Positions 10,311-21,279 of a stretch of 64,000 nt of DNA are shown piece by piece (the first letter of the stretch is position 1; each line of letters begins with the position of its first letter). The translations under genes and the position numbers were made by a program. The notes beneath the pieces were generated by a model, which saw only the letters and a program-made list of their open reading frames with translations, did not search any database and had not been told where the DNA came from. Source of the stretch: Anas platyrhynchos (lineage: Eukaryota; Chordata; Aves; Anseriformes; Anatidae); contig NC_092603.1 in NCBI RefSeq assembly GCF_047663525.1, forward strand, positions 847,501-911,500. The letters are read 5' to 3'.

Positions 10311-11090
10311 TGCCACCGACGGCCTCGACCCGGAGGATTTTCACCCCGCGGGGTTTTTTCAGGGCCAGGAGAAGTTGGCGAGGAAATTCTGCGAGAAATC
10401 AGCCTCGGTGTTGAGGCTCCTTGCTGCTTCCATGCTTCACCACCGGAGGTTTGGAGCAGCGCAAGGCGAAGCCGAAATCCTGCGACCCGCCCCGGGGTGT
10501 TCCCATTATCCCAGCGCCACCTTCCCGGGTGAAAAAATCAGAGTTTGTCATCTTCGTCCTGCCCCCAGACGATTTTTAAGCAAGTGGTTGACTAAATCAT
10601 CACATTTCTAAGCTTTGCTGGCTGATGGAAATGCAGCTGGTTCACCAAATTCCTCCTTTTTGCTGCGGTGTAAGAATGCAGGTTTTTAGCACATCCTCTC
10701 TCCTTTTTTTTTAATTTAATTTTATTATTTTTTTTTGTTAATGCATTGAAAAAATAAAATGCAGCCTTGAAGCAGAGGAAAGGGCACAATCGGAGCGGGC
10801 AGGAGGTGGCCACGCGTGTCGTGGCCCCGTCTGCAGCCGGGAGATTGGGGTTCTCCTCCCCCCCCCAGCTGATAAAAGCTGGCGGGGACAGAGACGGGAC
10901 CGAGCTTTCGCTGAGCCTCTGCCAGAGAAACGGGGGAAAAAAAGCCAACGGGGGAAAAAAAAAGCCAAAAGGGGAAAAACCAAGCAAAGGGAAACAAGTG
11001 GGGGGAAAAAGCAGCCGGAGAAACCCCAAAACGGCGCTGGAAACGGCCAAGAAATACCCAAAAAGGAGGAGAAAATCCCAGCGCTGCAAG
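10311..11090. promoter_or_regulatory. Head-to-head intergenic promoter region and 5' UTR exon (putative)
   Basis: The minus-strand coiled-coil gene starts at 10310 and the plus-strand B30.2 gene lies to the right, so this segment probably serves both. A GATAAAAG at about 10871 could act as a plus-strand TATA element. The purine-rich exon that follows ends at a GCAAG|GTGAGT donor (11090), and the next acceptor is at 11841. I see no RING domain on either strand here. The 11091-11841 intron holds nothing recognisable. Confidence 0.4.
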
Positions 11091-11864
11091 GTGAGTCCTT
11101 TTTTTGTTTGTTTTTTTCCCCTTTTTATTTATTTTTTATGAGTTTTGTAGCATTTGTGCAACTATTTGGGGCTTTTCTTACAATTTTCCTGCTCAGAACT
11201 GCAGCCGTTTACCACAGGCACTTATTTGTTTGTGGGTAAAGCCCCGCTTTGGGCTTAAAAAAGAGGGATTTGAAGCCTTCGGTGCCAGCCCTTATCTCCC
11301 CGTGCACACTTTTTCCCTGGGGCTGGAAGCAAATTTCTCCACTTTTGGCAACATTTCTCTCAAAAACACTTTCCTTTGGAAACTCAGCGTCAACTTAGCT
11401 CGATTTTAAGGAAGTTTCTTGCTCCTCTGAAATAAAATAAATTCAATTTTGTTGCCCAAAGAGCAAGGAGAAGGCAGGGGTGGGTTTAAGGCAGATTTGT
11501 GGCTGAATTGGCCCCAAAATGAGAATTTTTGGGTATAAATCATATCTGGCGGTAGATTGCTCTGTCCGGGCTCGCTCCTTGTGTTCCCTTTGTAGTGACA
11601 AGGAATTGAGAGATTTAATCTGAGAGATTAAATCTGATTAATTTGATTAATCTCAAATTTAATCTGAGAGATGAAATCTGTGGGTTTTGCCCTAAATAAA
11701 CCCAGCTCCTTGATGGCTGCTGGAGGAAAATAGCAATTTTTTTCAAGTGTTTTGACTACAGATGGTGGATGAGCCAATTATGTGGGATAATAATTTAATT
11801 TTATTCCTTTTTTTTTTCCTTTTTTTGGCCTTTCTGGACAGGAGGAGAGGACACGGTGGGCGCA

Positions 11865-13864
11865 ATGGCTTTCTTCCTCAAACCCCGGCCGTGCACGTGG
11901 GACTTGGCTGTGGACTACAACGCAGCGAAACAGTTTCAAGGTAAGAGAAAATGGTCAAAAAGGAGCCAAGGCCCAATTCCTGGTGTCTTCTGGGCTCCAT
12001 AAACTGGGAGGTCTGTTGGGGTGAGGCTCCTCCAGTTCTAGCTTCGCCTGAAGAGTCTCCACCTCCTTGTTCCTTCATCTTCAGCCTCACGTGGAGGTCC
12101 TCCACATCCTTCTGGCTCCATCTCCAGACTCACCTGAAGGTCCTTCACCTCCTTCTGCCTCCATCTCCTGGATTCTCCATCTCCAGCCTCACCTGGAGGT
12201 CCTTCACCTCCTTCTGCCTCCATCTCCAACCTCAACTAGAGGTTCTCCAACTCCTTGTGCCTTCATCTCCCACGTTCTCCACCTCCAGCCTCACCTGGAG
12301 GTTCTCCATCTCCTGGGTTCTCCACCTCCAGCCTCACCAAGAGGTTCTCCACCTCCTTGTGTCTTCCATCTCCAGCCTCACCGAGAGGTTCTTCACCTTC
12401 TCGTGTCCTACATCTTCAGCCTCACCTGAAGGTCCTTCACCTCCTTCTGCCTCCATCTCCTGGATTCTCCATCTCCAGCCTCACCTGGAGGTCCTTCACA
12501 TCCTTCTGCCTCCATCTCCAACCTCAACTAGGGGTTCTCCACCTTCTTGTGCCTCTATCTCCTGGGTCCTCCATCTCCAGCCTCACCTAGAGGTTCTCCA
12601 CCTCCTTGCGCCTTCATCTCCTGTGTTCTCCACCTCCAGCCTCACTTGGAGGTCCTCCATCTCCTGGGTTCTCCACCTCCAGCCTCACCAAGAGGTTCTC
12701 CACCTCCTTGTGTCCTCCATCTCCAGCCTCACCGAGAGGTTCTTCACCTCTTTGTGCCTCCATCTCCAGCCTCACCGAGAGGTTCTTCACCTTCTTGTGT
12801 CCTACATCTTCAGCCTCACCTGAAGGTCCTTCACCTCCTTCTGCCTCCATCTCCTGGATTCTCCATCTCCAAGCTCACCTGGAGGTCCTCCACATCCTTC
12901 TGCCTCCATCTCCAACCTCGCCTAGAGGTTCTCCAACTCCTTGTGCCTTCATCTCCTGCGTTCTCCACCTCCAGCCTCGCTTGGGGAGCCTCCACCTCCT
13001 TGCACCTCCATCTCTTGGGTCCTCCATTTCCAGCCTCACCTAGAGGTCCTCCATCTCCTGGATTCTCCATCTCCAGCCTCACCTAGAGGTTCTTCTCCTT
13101 CTTGTGTCCTCCATCTTCAGCCTCACCTGAAGGTCTTTCACCTCCTTCTGCCTCCATCTCCTGGATTCTTCATCTCCAGCCTCACCTGGAGGTCCTCCAC
13201 CACCTTCTGCCTCCATCTCCGGCTTCACCTGGAGGTTCTCCACCTCCTCTCCCTTTCTCCTTGAAAACGAAGCAACTGGAGTGGATTTTGGGGGGCGGTT
13301 GATCCTCTGTGCTCGCGCTTCTTCCCGACTCCTCCTCTCTTTCTCTTTCCAGTGGATGTCACCCTGGATCCCACCACGGCCGGCCCCGAGGTGATCCTCT
13401 CCGAGGACCTCAAGGAGGCCACCTGGGGCAGACCGGGACGCCGCTGGCCGCAGGGCCCGGGCCGTTTCGACACGGATCCGTGCATGTTGGGCAGCCAGGG
13501 CTTCACCTCGGGTCGCCACTACTGGGAGGTGGAGGCGAGCGGGCGCTTCTGGACCGTGGGGGTGGCTCGGGAATCGGTGCGGAGGGAAGGCCGGATCCTC
13601 TTCAAGCCCAATGCCGAGATCTGGGGCTTGCAGAAGTACGACGAGCTCTGCGTGGCCCTCACGGCACCCTCCAACACCTTCGTCCCGCTCCGCAGCGGGG
13701 AGATCGGGGTCTACTTGGACTACGAGGTGGGGCAGGTCTCCTTTTACGCACTGGGCACCCGCTGCTGCGTCTTCACCTTCCGCGTGGCCTCCTTCAGCGG
13801 CGAGAGGGTCTTCCCCTACTTCTGCGTGCTGCTCTCCACCATCAAACTGCCCCCCAGGGCCTGA
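11865..13864 (+). CDS. B30.2 (PRY-SPRY) protein without RING or coiled coil, 195 aa
   Basis: Coding exon 1 (11865-11940; MAFFLKPRP ... KQFQ, 25 codons plus one base) ends at G|GTAAGAG. The second exon (13353-13864) starts after TTTCCAG in phase 1 and gives VDVTLDP, the canonical B30.2 exon start. PRY (about residues 26-80) holds LSEDL and TWG; SPRY has YWEVEASG, WTVGVARESV, the LDYE motif (VYLDYEVGQVSFY) and a C-terminal FPYFCVLLS. It ends KLPPRA-stop. The ATG has a purine at -3 and G at +4. B30.2 domains bind protein or small-molecule ligands; this one lacks any visible enzymatic or membrane part, unless further 5' exons exist. The 1.4-kb intron is almost wholly minisatellite. This is the parent copy of the three truncated SPRY fragments downstream. 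Confidence 0.8.
12050..13260. repeat. CT-rich minisatellite in the B30.2 gene intron
   Basis: About 25 irregular copies of a 45-60 bp unit built from CATCTCCAGCCTCACCTGGA and GGTTCTCCACCTCC blocks. On the minus strand each unit carries CCAG|GTGAGG, a near-consensus splice donor. The long Pro/Ser-rich plus frames and the Glu-rich minus frames come from the repeat. Confidence 0.92.
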
Positions 13865-13964
13865 CGAGGCGGCGACGGGGTCCCCCCGAAACCCTTCGGG
13901 TGCTTCCAGGAGGAACGGAGACGCCCCTCGCCGCCCCTCGCCTCATGTTATTGTTATGATTTGG

Positions 13965-14440
13965 GTTTTGTTTCCGTCAGGGGTTGGGGTGATTCCCACC
14001 ATCTGTAGCTCACGGGTCTTCCTCACCTCGTTTCATTTCATTTTTATTCATTTTTATTCCTTTTTATTATTTATTTACATTTATTTTTATTTTTTTCTTC
14101 AGGGTCTGGGGTGATATCCACCGCCCATAGCTCACGGGTCTGCCTCGCCTCATTTTATTTTTATTTATGTTTATGTTTATTTATGTTTGTTTATTCATTT
14201 TTATTCAATTTTATTCATTTTATTCATTTTTATTATTTATTTTCATTTATTTTCAATTATTTTTATTTTTTTCTTCAGGATTTGGGGTGATTTCCACTGC
14301 CTGTAGCTCATGGGTCTACTAGATTTCATTTCTATTATTATTTTTACTTTTATTTTTTTTTACTTTGTTTACTTTTATTTTATTTTTATATTCATTTTAT
14401 GGTACTTTTATTTCTCCTTCAGGATTTGGGGTGATTTCCA
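13965..14440. repeat. AT-rich tandem repeat with GTGATTTCCACTGCC core
   Basis: Four to five copies of a 100-180 bp unit: a GGGGTGATTTCCACTGCC core, CTGTAGCTCATGGGTCT, a CCTCACCTCATTTTATT block, and a variable ATTTTTATT tail. It lies just downstream of the B30.2 stop and recurs in every lectin unit. Short forms also occur at about 16690, 23330, 30890, 39250, 55180 and 62750. From 14441 to 14916 there is a unique-looking conserved spacer with no gene. Confidence 0.88.
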
Positions 14441-14916
14441 CCACCTGCCTCAGGCTCCGATGTCTCTGTTATGGGTTAAATCTGGGAGGTTTTGGGTCTC
14501 GTGGTGGTTTGAGCCAGAACCCCCAGTCTCAGCTGAAAGTTGCTGGTTTTAGGGTTATTAAAAGCATGTTAATAGTTTAACGAGCTGAAATCTTTGTTTT
14601 TTCCCCAAACCCATGCTGACTTTCCACCCTGATTAAACTCCCAAATTTCAGCAGAATTCTCTTGAATGCTGTTGTCGTAATTTCCTAATTTCAGCAGAAT
14701 TTGCTTGAATACCGCCTGCAGCTACCTGATAACAGAACTGAGTTTTAAATGAAATTGTTTAAAATCAGCTTTTTTCACAGGAATTTGCCATCCCTCCCCT
14801 TCCCTTCTCTGTTTGCCCCACTGTCGTTTATTTGAGCAATTAATGTGCCATTATCACTGGCTTCAGACCAAAATTAACAGGTTTTATTGTTATAAGGAGG
14901 AGAGGTGCGAGGGTGA

Positions 14917-15367
14917 ATACGTTTGGGGTGGGATTTAATGGAAAAAAAATGGGGAAAAAAAAAAAAGTCCTTAAAATGCCTTTCACAAAATGGCGGCCGG
15001 GACCTCCCCTCAGAGCCGCCTCAGAGGTGGCGGGTTTCGTTCCGGCCGCTGATTGGCTGGCTGCCTCCGTTGCCCCGCCCTTGCCGGCTGCTGATTGGCT
15101 CCCGCTGCGAGGTTCTCTCTCCTCCCCTGGTTGCTGTCGTTGTGTTGGGAGACAGGGAAAAATTCGCTTTTTTTGGTCGTTTTTTGCCTTTTTTCGGCCT
15201 TTTTTCTACCTTTTTACGCGCGTTCTCGCAGCGCTGCACGCGGGCGAGCGCTTGGAGCTGCTGTCACCGCTCCCTTCCTCTGCTCTGCGCCGCGATGGAG
15301 GCAGCGGGACCAGCGGGCCCGGGATGGCGGCAGGGGCCGGGGTCGCGGCAGGGCCCGGCGGCACACG
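14917..15367 (+). promoter_or_regulatory. 5' module 1: promoter and exon 1 of lectin L1
   Basis: A CpG-rich segment with a YY1-like AAAATGGCGGCC (14987-14998) and two inverted CCAAT boxes, CTGATTGGCT, at 15049-15058 and 15091-15100, the NF-Y binding form. Exon 1 holds an ATG at 15295 (MEAAGPAG, Gly/Pro/Arg-rich) and ends at CACG|GTGAGT (15367) in phase 1, so splicing straight to the transmembrane exon would stay in frame. Splicing to exon 2 instead makes this a short upstream frame. No TATA box is seen. Confidence 0.7.
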
Positions 15368-15529
15368 GTGAGTTCGGGTTCGGGGGGAGCGTTGCTGGGG
15401 GGGGGTCCACATTTTTTGGAAGGGCTCTTCTAAGGAGCCGGTGTGGGAGGAGCCTCCTTATAAGCCCCACCCACGTATAGATGTTCCTCGGTGTATGAGG
15501 TGCGGATGCTGAGCTGCATTTGCGGCTCC

Positions 15530-16105
15530 ACCGTACAACCTGGAGGGCAGCGTTTTGGGATTGGGGCTGCGATTAAGGTTGGCATTGGGATTAGGGCTGG
15601 GGTCGGGAATGGGTTTGGGTTGGGATTAGGGCTGGGGCCACGGCTGGGGTTTGGGCCGTGAATGGGCTCGGGGTGGGGGCTCTGCCGGCCGGCCTCGGCC
15701 CCGGCGCGGCTGGGGGGGTTGCCGGGACCGGGACCGGGCCCCGGTGCGGCCGGGGAGATGCCGGGCCCGCGGCCCGGGGGGGAGCCGGGAGCTGCGTTTG
15801 TGGCTGCGCCCTACAAGCTGAGGGGCAGCGTTTTGGGGTTACGGCTGCGATTAAGGTTGGTCATTGGGATTAGGGCTGGGGTCGGGAACGGGTTTGGGAT
15901 GGAATTAGGGCTGCGGTTGGGGTTGGGGCCGGGGCTGGGGTTTGGGCCGTGAACGGGCTCGGGGTGGGGGCTGCGCCGGCCGGCCTCGGGCCGCGGGGCG
16001 GCGGCGGCCGCGGGGCGGCGGCGGCCGCGGGGCGGGCGGCGGCCGGGGCCCGAGGGCGGGCGGCGGCCGGGGCCCGAGGGCGGGCGGCGCAGCCCCCACC
16101 CCGAG
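15530..16105. repeat. G-rich minisatellite between lectin exons 1 and 2 (module 1)
   Basis: Tandem copies of a 200-300 bp unit containing ATTGGGATTAGGGCTGGGGT, GGGTTTGGG and GGGCCGTGAATGGGCTC. It has many runs of three or more G on the plus strand, hence strong quadruplex potential, and telomere-like TTAGGG words. The Gly/Arg-rich frames here are artefacts. Counterparts lie in every other 5' module. Confidence 0.88.
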
Positions 16106-16370
16106 CCCGTTCACGGCCCAAACCCCAACCACGGCTCCAGCTTTCTCCCAGCTTCCTACCGTTCCTTTTCACCATGGCGTCACCTTCCCACATGTTTTTA
16201 TTGTCATTTTTCTGTCTCTTCTGACTTTCTCCCTTCCTTCCAGGTCCTTCCTCCTCTGCAGCACCCCTTGTTGCCTGCCCCTGGCTGCTACTTTCCCAGC
16301 CACAAGCTGCCCTCAGAGGACCCGTGGAGATTTTGGCCCTTGGAGGCTACAGAGGGGAGGCTCCTGACAT

Positions 16371-17946
16371 ATGGCTGTGGCGTTGTCTGTGGAGGAGAAG
16401 CACAATGAGGACAACGATTCTGTGAGGGAGAGTAAGTGTTACGAGGCAGGGAACTCTGATGTTGTCCAGTTTTCCGTGCTCGTTTTCCTGCCCTTGCCGG
16501 CTGCTGACTGCTTCCTGCTTTTGTGGTTCTTTCTCCTACCGTGGTTGCTGTCTTTGTGGAGCGGTACAGTGAAAAATTTGCTTTTTTTTTTTTGTCTTTT
16601 TTCTACCGCCCTACACGCGTTCTCACAGCACTGCAGGCAGGTGAGCGCTTGGAGCTGTGCCCACCACTCCCTTCCTTTGCTCTGCGCTGCAGTGGGTCTG
16701 TAGCTCATGGGTCTGCCTCACCTCATTTTAATTTAATTTTATTTATTTTATTTATTTTATACTTTCATTTATTATTCTTTTACTATTAATATCGTACTGC
16801 TCATTCTGTTTCTCTTAGCTATCCTCCTCCTTTTGGGCCTGGGGGCCCTTCCCCTTCTTTGCTGAATGCACTACCCACTTCCTTTTAAGGAGAAACTTAA
16901 TGAAATTTAAACGAGGGCACATGTAGAGGGGCAAGAAGCCCCTTGATTTAGGTGCTCCTGCTCCATCAGGGCTTGGCCTAGATGATCTTCCAAGGTTCCT
17001 TCCATTCCCTGGGGTTCCATGGAAGTCCAACCGTCCCCCTACCCCCAGGGTGTGGGGAGGGCCTGGCCTCTCTGAGCCCTGCTGCCAGGGGTCTGCACGG
17101 CGCTGGGACCCCTCACTTCCCCCCTTCTTTTCGTTGCAGGTCTTCTTACCAGGTGCAAGGTTAGAGTTGCGGCCAGGAAGCTATACGTGTTCTTCGGCGC
17201 CATCATTGTAATAGGGTCCCTGGTTCTGATCTCCGTTATCATCTGTGAGTGTTCCCAGGTGGTTTCGGGCTCTGCCCTGTGGCCCCAGCTGCCGGCAGGG
17301 GGAAAAAAAAAGGGGGCTCGGTGCCTGTATCCAACCCTGCTGCCTTTTTTTGCTCCTGCAAACCTCTGGATTTCTTTGTCCTTAGGGCTCTCTCAACGTC
17401 CGTGTTCCTGCCCCCGTTTGTGGATCGGGTTCGAGGGGAAATGTTTCTACTTCTCCGACGGGGAAAAGAACCAGACCTTGAGCCGGGCTGACTGCCACGA
17501 GCGCGGCGCCAACCTGGCCGTGATCCAGTCCAAGGAGGAGCTGGTGAGGCTGGGGCTTTTCTCCTTTTTTGTTTTGGGTGGGGGGCAGAGCTCTGGGGGT
17601 GTTGGTGAGCCCCCTTTTCAACCCTGCTCCCCCTCTGCTCCCAGGACTTCATGATGCGCTATAAAGGTTCTCACGACCACTGGATCGGGCTGAGCCGCCA
17701 GAACCCGAGGCAGCGCTGGGAATGGGACGATGGCACCGAATTTGACAGCTCATTGTGAGTCCGCCCTGCCCTGCACGTGGGTTTTTGGGGTGAGGGGGCA
17801 GGAAGCATGCAGGATGCTCACCCCACTGCCTCCCCTGCAGGTTTCCCATCGGAGGAGGCGAGGATTTTGCTTTCTTGAACAACCAAAGAGTCACCAGCGC
17901 GCGCAGCAGCGGCGAGCGGCACTGGATCTGCACCAGGCAGCCCTGA
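16371..17946 (+). CDS. Lectin L1: CLEC2-like type II C-type lectin, 179 aa, short-stalk class
   Basis: Exons: 16371-16431 (exon 2 starts at 16244), 17140-17244, 17386-17543, 17645-17754, 17841-17946; all phases agree. The acidic cytoplasmic tail (VEEKHNEDNDS) has no ITIM. The transmembrane segment is VFFGAIIVIGSLVLISVII, ending at a T|GTGAGT donor, so the stalk is very short. The CTLD starts SCPRLWIGFEGKCFYF, with NQT (sequon) where many relatives have NWT, then DCHERGANLAVIQ, HWIGLSR, WEWDDGTEF and HWICTRQP-stop. The cysteine pair linking the GEC and SAR-C positions in the family is replaced (EDFAFL; SARSS). Typical calcium-binding EPN/WND motifs are absent, as in CLEC2 proteins, which bind NKR-P1 receptors. 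An AATAAA lies at 19490. An ERVL solo LTR lies in the 3' flank. The start could instead be in exon 1. Confidence 0.85.
16480..16710 (+). other. Decayed copy of the promoter/exon 1 segment, downstream of exon 2
   Basis: This intronic stretch aligns by eye with the module promoter: CTGCCCTTGCCGGCTGCTGA, GTGGTTGCTGTC, GTGAGCGCTTGGAGCTG and CTCCCTTCCTTTGCTCTGCG appear in the same order. The inverted CCAAT box has changed (GATTGG to GACTGC) and the exon 1 ATG is lost. Matching copies lie after exon 2 in other modules, for example about 23120, 30680, 39040, 54970 and 62540. Confidence 0.65.
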
Positions 17947-18058
17947 GGCCGGCAGACAGGGCGCCTCCAGGTCTCGTGCAGAAAATCCCTCACACCTTGG
18001 TGCCCTGGTGGATGTTTTGGGGAACTGACGCAGCAGAACAAGACCCAGGGTTCATTTC

Positions 18059-18712
18059 TGTACTGGGTCTGGCTGGGATGTTAACTTTCCCTGCAGCAGC
18101 CCATACAGTGCCGTACTCTGTACTTGGAGCTAGAACAGCAGTGGTATCACACCAGGGTTGTGTCTGCTGCTGAGCAGTGCTGGCACAGCATCGGGACTCT
18201 CTCTAACCCTCCTAGGGGGTGGGCAAAAAGTGAGGAGGGAAACATCACCAGGGCAGCTGACCTAAACCAACCAAAGGGATATTCCGTACCGTGTGATGTC
18301 ACACTCAGCAATAAAAGGTGGAAGCAGGAAGAGGAGAGGAGGGGTGGGCTCTCGTTGGGAAAATGTTGGTCCTCATCTTGAACACCGGCTGCGTGCGTTG
18401 AGGCCTTGCTTCAAGGACATGGTCAATCATCGCTCATTTGTGGGAATTAGTAATTTCTTTCCTCTGCACTTCCATATAGCCTTAATTTATTTTGTTTGTT
18501 TTCCTCCCTTCTTTTTATTTTTCCCTTTTCCCCTTTCCCTTTTTATTTCCCCTTAGTTAAATTGTTTAGTTCATAATAATCTTTATTATTATTATTTCGC
18601 TTTAATTAAATTATCCTTATCTCAACCCATGAGTTGTTGTTTGCTTTACTTCTCCCCCTCCTTATCTAAAGAGAGCAGTTGTGGGGTTTAGCTGTCCAGC
18701 ATGGTAAAACCA
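18059..18712 (+). mobile_element. Solo LTR, avian ERVL type (fossil) in the L1 3' flank
   Basis: A 654-bp element starting TGTACTGGGTCTGGCTGG and ending in CA, with an internal AATAAA, resembling the ERVL-type LTRs common in birds. No internal coding part is present. The homologous site in L3, L4 and L5 is empty. Shared copies at 25580 and 57445 show that it inserted before those units split. Confidence 0.75.
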
Positions 18713-19034
18713 TAATTCCTCAGGCCTGCAGGTGGTGTTTTGTCATTGCTGCTGCTTCTGGAGCTCTTTCAGGTTTTCTGCTTCCCACTACGCAGTTCCC
18801 TTGGTTCTGCAAAACATTTTTGTCATCTCAAACTCGTGTGTACTACGTTTTTGCTCCGTCTTTATCAGTGCATAGCATTAAGGTAGATAGCAGAGGCAAG
18901 GTTGTAGGAAAACTCCATTTTTAGCTCTTCAAACCCTTTTCTAAGGGCACTTGCACTTTTTTAGCAGAGGAGGAGGAGCATTTTAAAATACAGTGTTTTG
19001 CCAAAGAGATATCAGTGTTGTGCCCAGGCAGAAA

Positions 19035-19150
19035 CTGTCACAGAATGGATGGGAATATCTCAAAAAATGGTTTGGGCTGGAAGAAGGCTTCAAGATGGTC
19101 CTGTTCCAACCTCACTGCCCTGGGCTGAAGTCCCTGAGCTGCTGCGGGAG
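19035..19150 (-). mobile_element. Old antisense CR1 3' fragment in the lectin 3' region
   Basis: ATGGTTTGGGCTGGAAGAAG followed by a CTGTTCCAACCTCACTGCC block is the reverse complement of the CR1 3' end. Orthologous copies lie at about 26556, 32880, 41270, 50715 and 58421, so the insertion predates the amplification. A sense CR1-like scrap (GGCCTAGATGATCTTCCAAG) precedes each transmembrane exon, for example at 16977, 24497, 31444 and 39822. Confidence 0.65.
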
Positions 19151-19689
19151 GGGAAATCAGCTGTAACCCATCACCCCTGCTGGTGCTATCCTGAGGAATG
19201 TGAATAGCAGGGGTATGGCTGTGCCAAGGAACAACTTCCCACAGTTGCAATTCCTCCTGTACTCGAACAAACTCTTCATGGGCTCCCAGGCTGGATGGCA
19301 GTAGCAGTTCAGTCGGGTCCACGTTAATTTCAAATGATGCTCGTGGAGAGAAACGGTGCCTTTCTCTTGCTTTTCTGCTCCTCTGTATCTTTGTATTTTA
19401 TCAACGCTACTTTTCTACGCGTTTTAATTTATGTTTTAATTTTGTGATTTATGTTTTAAATAAATGTTTTAATTTATGTGCAATTTACTAATAAAATATC
19501 TTTGCTAAGTCTGGCTCTGACTTTTATTGTTTCCTCTGGCATTACCCTGAGATCCAACGCGAGGTGACAGTTTTTCCCTGCTCCTTTCTGCCCCTCCATG
19601 AAAACTCTCTCATTGGAAGACCACAGCTCCATCCTGTGCCACATCTCCTGAAAATACTAAGGATTTCCCAAGAAAGCCCAGGAAACTCA

Positions 19690-20064
19690 GGCAGCCAGGG
19701 CTTCACCTCGAGTCGCCACTACTGGGAGGTGGAGGCGAGCGGGTGCTTCTGGACCGTGGGGGTGGCTCGGGAATCGGTGCGGAGGGAAGGCCGGATCCTC
19801 TTCAAGCCCAACGCCGAGATCTGGGGCTTGCAGAAGTACGACGAGCTCTGCGTGGCCCTCACAGCGCCCTCCAACACCTTCGTCCCGCTCCGCAGCGGGG
19901 AGATCGGGGTCTACTTGGACTACGAGGTGGGGCAGGTCTCCTTTTACGCCCTGGGCACCCGCTGCTGCGTCTTCACCTTCCGCGTGGCCTCCTTCAGCGG
20001 CGAGAGGGTCTTCCCCTACTTCTGCGTGCTGCTCTCCACCATCAAACTGCCCCCCAGGGCCTGA
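19690..20064 (+). pseudogene. 5'-truncated SPRY fragment S2
   Basis: From 19690 the sequence matches the B30.2 exon of the 11865-13864 gene, starting at SQGFTSSRHYWEVEAS and running to the same PPRA-stop. PRY and the splice acceptor are absent; the left side is lectin 3' flank. The frame is open leftwards but has no in-frame ATG. This is the junction of the tandem duplication and not an independent gene, unless transcribed as part of another unit. Confidence 0.85.
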
Positions 20065-20179
20065 CGAGGCGGCGACGGGGTCCCCCCGAAACCCTTCGGG
20101 TGCTTCCAGGAGGAACGGAGACGCCCCTCGCCGCCCCTCGCCTCGTGTTATTGTTATGATTTGGATTTTGTTTCCGTCA

Positions 20180-20810
20180 GGGTTTGGGGTGATTCCCACC
20201 ATCTGTAGCTCACGGGTCTTCCTCACCTCATTTCATTTCATTTTTATTCATTTTTATTCCTTTTTATTATTTATTTACATTTATTTTTATTTTTTTCTTC
20301 AGGGTCTGGGGTGATTTCCACCGCCCATAGCTCATGGGTCTGCCTCACCTCATTTTATTTTAATTTGTGTTTGTTTATGTTTATGTTTATTCATTTGTAT
20401 TCAATTTTAATCATTTTATTCATTTTTATTATTTATTTTCAGTTATTTTCAATTATTTTTATTTTTTTTCTTCAGGATGTGGGGTGATTTCCACTGCCTG
20501 TAGCTCATGGGTCTGGACCACCTCATTTTATTAATTATTTTATTTTTTCCACCACTTGTGGCTCATGAGTCTCCCTCACCTCATTATATTATTATTATTA
20601 TTGTTATTATTGTTATTATCGTTATCATTATTATTTCTTGAGGATTTGGGGTGATTTCCACTGCCTGTAGCTCATGGGTCTACTAAATTTCATTTCTATT
20701 ATTATTTTTACTTTTATTTTTTTTTACTTTGTTTACTTTTATTTTATTTTTATATTCATTTTATGGTACTTTTATTTCTCCTTCAGGATTTGGGGTGATT
20801 TCCACCACCT
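20180..20810. repeat. AT-rich tandem repeat, GTGATTTCCACTGCC family
   Basis: Homologue of the 13965-14440 array, with about six units including an ATT trinucleotide tract near 20585. No coding potential. Confidence 0.88.
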
Positions 20811-21279
20811 GCCTCAGGCTCCGATGTCTCTGTTATGGGTTAAATCTGGGAGGTTTTGGGTCTCGTGGTGGTTTGAGCCGGAACCCCCAGTCTCAGCTGA
20901 AAGTTGCTGGTTTTAGGGTTATTAAAAGCATGTTAATAGTTTAACGAGCTGAAATCTTTGTTTTTTCCCCAAAACCCGTGCTGACTTTCCACCCTGATTA
21001 AACTCCCAAATTTCAGCAGAATTCTCTTGAATACTGTTGTCGTAATTTCCTAATTTCAGCAGAATTTGCTTTAATACAGCCTGCAGCTACCTGATAACCG
21101 AACTGAGTTTTAAATTAAATTGTTTAAAATCAGTTTTTTTCACAGGAATTTGCCATCCCTCCCCTTCCCTTCTCTGTTTTCCCAACTGTCTTTTTTTTGA
21201 GCAATTAATGTGCGATTATCACTGGCTTCAGACCAAAATTAACAGGTTTTATTGTTATAAGGAGGAGGTGTGCGGGGGG

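Noticed and set aside
11951-13086. 290-, 179- and 145-codon Pro/Ser-rich frames
   Set aside because: They lie in the intronic minisatellite of the B30.2 gene, between a good donor (11940) and a good acceptor (13352).
15040-15140. Full MHC-type S-X-Y promoter
   Set aside because: The two Y-box-like CTGATTGG elements are clear, but no convincing X box lies at the right side and spacing.
15942-16367. Gly/Arg/Ala-rich frames in all modules
   Set aside because: They come from the G-rich minisatellites; no splice or start context supports them.
19564-20064. Fusion protein of lectin flank and SPRY as a new gene
   Set aside because: The frame has no ATG, starts in lectin 3' flank, and lacks PRY and a splice acceptor; it is best read as a duplication junction.
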